Shown here: positions 6,839-11,224 of the stretch, one piece after another | How the letters are laid out: every line of letters begins with the position of its first letter | Numbering within the stretch: the first letter of the stretch is position 1 | NCBI GenBank assembly: GCA_964521105.1 | Contig: CAZFPO010000100.1 | Coordinates: 1 to 11,224, forward strand | Source: JAQUGA01 sp964521105 | Lineage (GTDB): Bacteria; Bacteroidota; Bacteroidia; Bacteroidales; WCHB1-69 | Direction of reading: 5' to 3' | Length of the DNA stretch: 11,224 nt | Position numbers and translations under genes: made by a program | Notes under the pieces: generated by a model | Database searches by the model: none | Told to the model about the DNA's origin: nothing | What the model saw: only the letters and a program-made list of their open reading frames with translations

Positions 6839-7888
6839 TTACCTTATAATGTTTTTTATTTGAGATTCTGATGAATTCGGAGTTTTTTTTGGTGAAACAT
6901 TATATTTCGGTATTTTATACAGATTCTTACTTACCCCATAATAAGTGTAATAATTGTACTTTAATGTAGGTGAAACACCTCTATCTCCATCTAAATTTCC
7001 CATTTCATCTTTCTCACTTCCTTTTATATGACTGTGAACCATTGCTTTTACATCACTTTCCTTTAATCCCATGTCTGAAAAACTAGGTGCTAAGTCTGCC
7101 ATTCCCAATGTTCCTATGTGTTTATTTCCATTTTTATTTGAATAAACTGCCCATTCATCATCGGCATATAAAGACATAAAAACTAATAATTTAGCTGCAT
7201 CATCAGCACTTTTTGTTGTCGCTTGAGTTATAAAACCATTATCCATTGGATTCCCTTCAGCATCTTTTTTAACAGTTGGCTTCTGATTTCTTGTCAATTG
7301 GGGTAAAATACTCTTATCTTGAATTGTTACTGAATTAGATTTATCTTGATTAAACAATCTATCTGGCTCACTATTTGGTTTTCCAAGTTGGACAATCTGC
7401 CCATTCTTTTTTAACTGAAAATCAGTTAATTCCATCCCATCCGGATCTACCAAAATCACCGGATTTCCAGCACAATAAATATACGGACTCATGCTGGGAT
7501 ATTTATCGCTCATTGGATCAACCCTCAGCCATATCCCAATTTCTGGGGTGTAAAAGCGTGCTCCGTAGTAGTAAAGCCCGGTTTCTTGGTCAAGTTCTTT
7601 GCTGTTGAATTTGTAAGGCGTTGCCCAAACATGAGATTTTTGTTTAGAACATATCGTACTTGTATCAAAATTATCCAAATTTATCGTAGGGTAAACAGAA
7701 GTTGACATCGTATTGCTAAAAAATATTGAATTGATTTTTTGATGCGAGTCGTAGTGGTAGTGAGTTTTGCTCTTGCTTTTGGTCGTAATGGTAGAAATAT
7801 AATTAGTGTTACGACACCTATCAATCATAATGGATATCAATAGATAATTGTGTGACGCTAAGTATAGTATTGGATAATGGAGCAACAT
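6839..7888 (-). CDS. Displaced Rhs C-terminal cassette with JAB/JAMM-like toxin tip
   Basis: A 349-residue frame. Residues 1-88 do not resemble a normal Rhs core, apart from a THYHYDSH stretch that recalls a YD repeat, so the true start is unsure. Homology begins near 90 with PYKFNSKELD, YYYGARFYTPEIGIWLRVDP (107-125) and SDKYPSMSPY (127-136), and ends with NPVILVDPDG (142-151), the usual Rhs core boundary. The unique tip (152-349) holds DDEWAVYS (E245) and MVHSHIKGS (H285, H287) followed by D300 and D302, which resembles the E...HxH...D metal site of JAB/JAMM peptidases and the JAB-like toxins of Bacteroidota Rhs proteins. The family's Ser before the Asp is not seen. Being a tip without a long Rhs barrel, it is probably an orphan cassette for recombination into a full-length rhs gene. 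Confidence 0.7.
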   Translation of the reverse strand: MLLHYPILYLASHNYLLISIMIDRCRNTNYISTITTKSKSKTHYHYDSHQKINSIFFSNTMSTSVYPTINLDNFDTSTICSKQKSHVWATPYKFNSKELDQETGLYYYGARFYTPEIGIWLRVDPMSDKYPSMSPYIYCAGNPVILVDPDGMELTDFQLKKNGQIVQLGKPNSEPDRLFNQDKSNSVTIQDKSILPQLTRNQKPTVKKDAEGNPMDNGFITQATTKSADDAAKLLVFMSLYADDEWAVYSNKNGNKHIGTLGMADLAPSFSDMGLKESDVKAMVHSHIKGSEKDEMGNLDGDRGVSPTLKYNYYTYYGVSKNLYKIPKYNVSPKKTPNSSESQIKNIIR

Positions 7889-7920
7889 TTTTGTTAAATT
7901 TTATTGTTTGATTTTCAATA

Positions 7921-9039
7921 TTAAACCTCAAAATGATTATCTAACATTCGTTTTTCTTTTTCAATCTCTTCCCTTAATTCTTCCTCAGAGGGCAACACAG
8001 TTTTATACTTTGAAATAAATAGCTGATTTTCAATGCCTGATGTCGCATATTTTACGGTTGCTTCACCTTTTCCGGTGCATAATAGTATTCCGATGGGTGG
8101 ATTATCTCCATCATTCATTTCTTTGTCTTTGAAATAATTCAAATAAAAGTTTAACTGACTTGCATCTGAATGAACAAATTTTCTTGTTTTTAGGTCGATT
8201 AAAACATGGCATTTTAAAATGCGGTGATAAAAAACCAAATCAACAGAAAAATGCTCATCATCAACCGTTATTCTCTTTTGTCGATATTCAAAACAGAACC
8301 CTTTACCTAATTCTAATAAAAACTTTTGAATATGGTCTAATAACGCTTTTTCCAGCTTATCTTCTCTCATTACTTCATGTTGCTTTAAACCAATAAACTC
8401 AAAAATATAAGGATCTCTTATGATATCGGAAGGCAATAGTTTAACAGCCTCATCACGAGTGATTTGTAAGAGTTTTTCTTTATTTTTTGACAGTCCGGTT
8501 CTTTCAAATAATAGACTCCCCATTTGCCTCTTTAGTTCCTCAACCGACCAGTTTCCTTTAATCGATTGAATTTCATAAAAAGCTCTTTTAAGAAGATTTT
8601 CCTCTCTGGATAATTCAATTAAATGAGTGAACGAAAGATGGTTTATCAATAGCTCCGGCTTTACTCCGTTATCTTCTTTACTTGCAGATTGCATAATTGT
8701 CTCGGATTTGGCAGTTGACAACTGCCAAATTGGTTCTGGTAATAAAAAATCAGAAAGTGTAGTAATAATTTGAGGATAAGCAATATAAAACTGTCTATAA
8801 TTTCGAATATTTCGTTCCGAAATACCACTGATACCTTTATCACTAAGATTTTCAGAAATGCTTTTTAATAGTTTTGCACCATATTTTGCCCTATCCTCAC
8901 CATTTTGCTCGTATTCCACAACATAAAATCCAAACAACCAATTACGTATTGTTAAAGATTGATTTACCGCCGAAATAGCCTTATTGTGAAGATGCTCATG
9001 AGTAAAACTGATGGTTTGTATTAATTGCTCAAAATTCAT
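7921..9039 (-). CDS. yhcG: YhcG/DUF1016-family PD-(D/E)XK nuclease
   Basis: A 372-residue protein of normal family length. The N-terminal DUF1016 region (about 1-180) has the family pattern around GISGISERNIRNYRQFY (69-85) and WQLSTAKSE (105-113). The C-terminal nuclease domain (about 200-345) shows FEYRQKR (250-256), FSVDLVFYHRILKCHVLIDLKTRKF, split as FSVDLVFYHR (264-273) and CHVLIDLKTRKF (277-288), then SQLNFYLNYF (294-303) and PPIGILLC (314-321). Catalytic candidates are D267, D282 and K284; most relatives as I recall have E at 282. E. coli YhcG-type proteins are described as putative nucleases; the exact role here is unknown. It sits between two toxin-tip cassettes, possibly helping their recombination, or simply an independent defence or repair gene. 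Confidence 0.88.
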   Translation of the reverse strand: MNFEQLIQTISFTHEHLHNKAISAVNQSLTIRNWLFGFYVVEYEQNGEDRAKYGAKLLKSISENLSDKGISGISERNIRNYRQFYIAYPQIITTLSDFLLPEPIWQLSTAKSETIMQSASKEDNGVKPELLINHLSFTHLIELSREENLLKRAFYEIQSIKGNWSVEELKRQMGSLLFERTGLSKNKEKLLQITRDEAVKLLPSDIIRDPYIFEFIGLKQHEVMREDKLEKALLDHIQKFLLELGKGFCFEYRQKRITVDDEHFSVDLVFYHRILKCHVLIDLKTRKFVHSDASQLNFYLNYFKDKEMNDGDNPPIGILLCTGKGEATVKYATSGIENQLFISKYKTVLPSEEELREEIEKEKRMLDNHFEV

Positions 9040-9058
9040 TTCTTCAATTTTTATTTTA

Positions 9059-9066
9059 CAAATCTA
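9059..9066 (-). promoter_or_regulatory. Candidate -7 box for the YhcG-like gene
   Basis: The minus strand reads tagatttg, a match to TAnnTTTG, ending 19 nt before the start codon. No TTTG -33 box is found at 19-21 nt. It lies in the 77-nt gap between this gene and the one upstream, so separate transcription is plausible but weakly supported. Confidence 0.3.
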
Positions 9067-9116
9067 ATTATTTATTTCAAGTTTTATAAGAATACGAACT
9101 CAAATATCTGTGAACT

Positions 9117-9758
9117 TTATTCCTTTACCTTTTCTGGCGGTATGTAGTATAAGCCTTTCAAATTAGGAGAAGTGTATATGTTTACATTATTTACGTACAC
9201 TTGGGTAATCCACACATTATCAATTAACAGTGATTTTAGTTCACCTTCAGTGATACTACTTAAATCTTTTCCAAAATATGGAAGTAACAATAATTCATAC
9301 GTATTACCAATTGTTAATTTTAAGCCATTTTCGATTTTTTTATCAATTGAAATTATATAATAAAGTGCACCTTGATTATCTATAAATTTCAATTTATAAA
9401 CTTTGATTTTTTTAATTTTGCGATTAACAATTTCATAACAGTTGGTGATAGGTATTTCTATAACATCAGTTAGTGTGAAATCACTTAAAGTACTGTCTGG
9501 TAAACTATTTAAATCTTTACATTTTATATTACAAATACTATCTGTGTTGTTTTCACAGAGGGGAATCTTTCCATTATGATATAGTTTAATATACTGAATA
9601 TAATCTAATAATTGCTCTTTGTCAGTTTTTGTTTTCTCGCTCAAGTATATTATATTAATGCCATATTTTGATGGTTTTGGAAGTTTTTGTGCATTCACAA
9701 ACCCAATGCACAGGAGAATTATAAAAACATATTGTAATTTTATTATATATTGTTGCAT
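9117..9758 (-). CDS. Secreted hypothetical protein, candidate immunity protein for the HExxE tip
   Basis: I do not recognise this 213-residue protein. Residues 1-23 form a classical signal peptide (hydrophobic core VFIILLCIGF, likely cleavage after VNA), and the Cys in the core is not in a lipobox context, so a soluble periplasmic protein is predicted. The mature part is a mixed alpha/beta sequence with Cys at about 69, 77, 81 and 107 and a conserved-looking YELLLLPYFGKDLSSITEGE stretch near 153-172. It begins 11 nt after the stop of the Rhs tip on the same strand, the classic toxin-immunity arrangement. Periplasmic export suggests that the toxin would act in the periplasm. The role is inferred from position only. 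Confidence 0.62.
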   Translation of the reverse strand: MQQYIIKLQYVFIILLCIGFVNAQKLPKPSKYGINIIYLSEKTKTDKEQLLDYIQYIKLYHNGKIPLCENNTDSICNIKCKDLNSLPDSTLSDFTLTDVIEIPITNCYEIVNRKIKKIKVYKLKFIDNQGALYYIISIDKKIENGLKLTIGNTYELLLLPYFGKDLSSITEGELKSLLIDNVWITQVYVNNVNIYTSPNLKGLYYIPPEKVKE

Positions 9759-9769
9759 GTATATTATTA

Positions 9770-10967
9770 CTAATATGTTCTTGAATATGTGGTGCCCACT
9801 TTAAATAATTTTGTACCATCGAGTATAGGCATAACTCTATCAAAATTTAACCTTGGTATTTCTCTTTTATATTCCTTTTTAAAATAACCGCCACCAGAAA
9901 TCCTATTAGCCCTTTGATGTGCTTTATCATAATTTGAACCACCAACCTTGTCTCCACCTGTTTTCTTTCCAATAAGTCCACTGCGATAACCTTCCGCAAC
10001 TTCGTGTAACATATAGCCACCTGTTTTTTTATCTCCAACATCTTTATCCATAGCACCAAGCCGTGAAGGATTTACATATTGATATGCGTTTACTTTTCCA
10101 TCATCTGAAACAACGGAACCACCATAAGCACCTCCACCATTATTTTCATAATTATACTCTTTATTATCCCACCCCTTAAATGTATTTGAGTTGTTTGCAA
10201 TAATATTTACTTTTACATCTGAATTTTCAATTGCTTTAACTAATAATTTCTCTTGTTTTGTTTTTGCTTTTCCGGTATATTCTAACTTGCCATCGGAATT
10301 CATGCTTAAAGTAATATTTTTAACCTGATTAGACAATTGATTAAAAGCCTCACTTACAGCATCACCTGTTATCCATATCTCCCGCCCATCAGGATCAATC
10401 AAAATCACCGGATTCCCAGCACAATACATATACGGGCTCATGCTCGGATATTTATCACTCAACGGATCCACCGATAACCAAATATTTTCCATAGCGGTGT
10501 AGAACCTAGCACCGTAATAATATAAATTTGTTTCAGAATCTAATTCCTTTGGCGTTAAACTTATAATTTGTGCCCCATGAATTTCGTTGCTCGGCGAAGA
10601 GTTCGCCAGATGGCATGTATTCCATATGATGTATTACCGTCTCATTAACATCGGTTATTTGAGTGGAAGAACCGAGGTGATCTTTGTGATACCAGAAAAT
10701 GTGATTCTCGGGTTCGTCATATCTTGTAAAATCATTAATATGTTTTAGACAAATCATGTCCACCACCACGTCGTCGTACACGTATGCACTGTCGAAATGT
10801 TGGGGCATCATGCTCAAAAATATGGAGTCGGATTTGTTTTGATAGTCGGATAATGATTGAATTTTTGAGTCATATACATGATTGAAAATATCGTAAGGGG
10901 CATTTTCAAACCCGCCACCAATTTTTGAAACAATGCGGTCGGATTCGATGTAGTAGTGTTTGCTCAT
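9770..10967 (-). pseudogene. Rhs core end plus HExxE...AH toxin tip, interrupted by a one-base frameshift
   Basis: The first part (10967-10533, 144 codons) encodes Rhs core sequence from KHYYIESDRIVSKIGG through WYHKDHLGSSTQITD and EYMPSGELFAEQ to YKFNAK, then leaves frame and stops. Skipping one G of the GG at 10546-10547 restores AKELDSETNLYYYGARFY in the second frame, which runs on through SDKYPSMSPY and NPVILIDPDG to a stop at 9770. The span minus one base is exactly 399 codons (398 residues). The tip after DPDG has a glycine-rich segment (GGGAYGG), MLHEVAEGY and YDKAHQRA, so H321, E322, E325 and H350 of the repaired protein could form a zinc site. The ATG at 10492 lies inside the core, so a separate start there is unlikely to be ancestral. 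Upstream, the nuclease tail ends 6 nt away. Confidence 0.78.
10546..10547 (-). other. Frameshift point in the Rhs core
   Basis: The minus strand reads gcc aaa gga att where the family frame needs gcc aaa gaa tta. The second Rhs cassette in this window has agc aaa gaa ctt at the same codons. One extra G is therefore the simplest explanation, either as a true mutation or a sequencing error. Confidence 0.8.
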
Positions 10968-10973
10968 GGCAAA

Positions 10974-11224
10974 TTATAAGGCTGAAATTTCTTCCTCAGA
11001 TAAACCGGTCAATTCTGAAATATCTTTAATGGACATCCCTTTTTTCTTAGCGTTTAAAGCGACTTTCTGCATTCCTATTTGTTCGCCTTTTTGCATTCCA
11101 ATTTGTTCGCCTTTTTGCATTCCAATTTGCTCGCCTTTTTGCATTCCAATTTGTTCCCCTTCGGCTCTACCTTCTGCTCTGCCTTTTAACTCGCTTTCGT
11201 GTCGGACTTGATTTAAAATGGTTT
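10974..11224 (-). CDS. C-terminal part of an Rpn-family recombination-promoting nuclease (runs off the window)
   Basis: The last 82 residues of a gene whose start lies beyond the right edge. The segment reads LKGRAEGRAEGEQIGMQ, then tandem KGEQIGMQ octapeptides (four GEQIGMQ units in all), then ALNAKKKGMSIKDIS and TGLSEEEISAL. This charged repeat tail followed by a short helical hairpin is typical of Rpn / PD-(D/E)XK transposase-like proteins (relatives of E. coli RpnA), which promote RecA-independent recombination. The catalytic domain is not in the window, so activity cannot be judged. The stop codon lies 6 nt upstream of the ATG of the Rhs core fragment, on the same strand. The family call rests on the tail pattern alone; other coiled-repeat proteins are possible. 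Confidence 0.7.
   Translation of the reverse strand, partial: TILNQVRHESELKGRAEGRAEGEQIGMQKGEQIGMQKGEQIGMQKGEQIGMQKVALNAKKKGMSIKDISELTGLSEEEISAL
11067..11162 (-). repeat. Four 24-bp coding tandem repeats in the nuclease tail
   Basis: Four in-phase 24-bp units at 11067-11090, 11091-11114, 11115-11138 and 11139-11162 encode the GEQIGMQK octapeptide. The two central units differ at a single base and the outer ones by a few. Because the unit is a multiple of three, copy-number change by slippage would keep the frame. The extended run of charged repeats probably forms a helix or coiled coil. Confidence 0.85.

Noticed and set aside
7375..7608. Plus-strand 77-codon frame opposite the Rhs cassette
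   Set aside because: It is the antisense of the conserved Rhs core end and has no features of its own.
10540..10555. Programmed frameshifting in the Rhs core
   Set aside because: Restoring the frame needs a +1 step at aaag-gaa with no slippery heptamer, stop-codon context or evident stimulatory structure; a one-base insertion is simpler.
11067..11162. CRISPR-like array
   Set aside because: The units are directly adjacent with no spacers and lie in a coding frame.
10960..11211. Plus-strand frame encoding repeated SPFCIPIC units
   Set aside because: It is the antisense of the KGEQIGMQ repeat in the nuclease tail, whose minus-strand frame has family features.
1..11224. tRNA, rRNA or riboswitch genes
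   Set aside because: No cloverleaf, rRNA segment or recognisable aptamer, including a Moco-type leader before mobA, was seen on either strand by eye.

Overview
The window looks like AT-rich chromosomal DNA from a Bacteroidota organism, probably in the Bacteroidales/Marinilabiliales range. This rests on AT-rich coding, start codons without clear Shine-Dalgarno sequences, TAnnTTTG -7-like boxes, and Rhs core endings of the form YYYGARFY...SDKYPSMSPY...DPDG. Intergenic units of the gtgctaat / atttgaaaatttgaaaatg / cttcgag...gagtcgagaag type, as I remember them from this phylum, also fit. The taxonomy is inference.

Left part (276-5325, + strand): a tight four-gene operon for a cytoplasmic NAD-dependent, molybdopterin formate dehydrogenase. 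It holds a MobA-like cofactor guanylyltransferase, a NuoE-like [2Fe-2S] subunit, a NuoF-like FMN/NADH subunit and a 909-residue catalytic subunit with Cys in place of selenocysteine. Gaps between genes are 1-10 nt. Electrons should flow from formate at the Mo site, through the FeS clusters of the alpha subunit and the NuoE/NuoF-like pair, to NAD+. The alpha subunit has lost the cysteines of the His/Cys FeS cluster usually found after the N-terminal [2Fe-2S] domain. A 137-bp near-identical direct repeat brackets the operon (1-137 and 5417-5553).

Middle (5326-6135): no intact gene. It holds a two-unit repeat array, a 53-bp Rhs core fossil 51/53 identical to part of the intact core at 10573-10625, two nested palindromes and a pair of 36-bp-period direct repeats.

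Right part (6136-11224, all - strand): a cluster of displaced Rhs C-terminal cassettes. Read from the right it runs: tail of an Rpn-type PD-(D/E)XK recombination-promoting nuclease with four 24-bp repeats; an Rhs core end plus an HExxE...AH tip, split by a single-base frameshift; a secreted putative immunity protein 11 nt downstream; a YhcG/DUF1016 PD-(D/E)XK nuclease; a second Rhs core end plus a JAB/JAMM-like tip; a membrane-anchored putative immunity protein. The fossil at 5653-5722 would be a third, decayed cassette. The most interesting reading is an orphan toxin-tip/immunity reservoir interleaved with two PD-(D/E)XK nucleases that might drive tip exchange. That link is inference.
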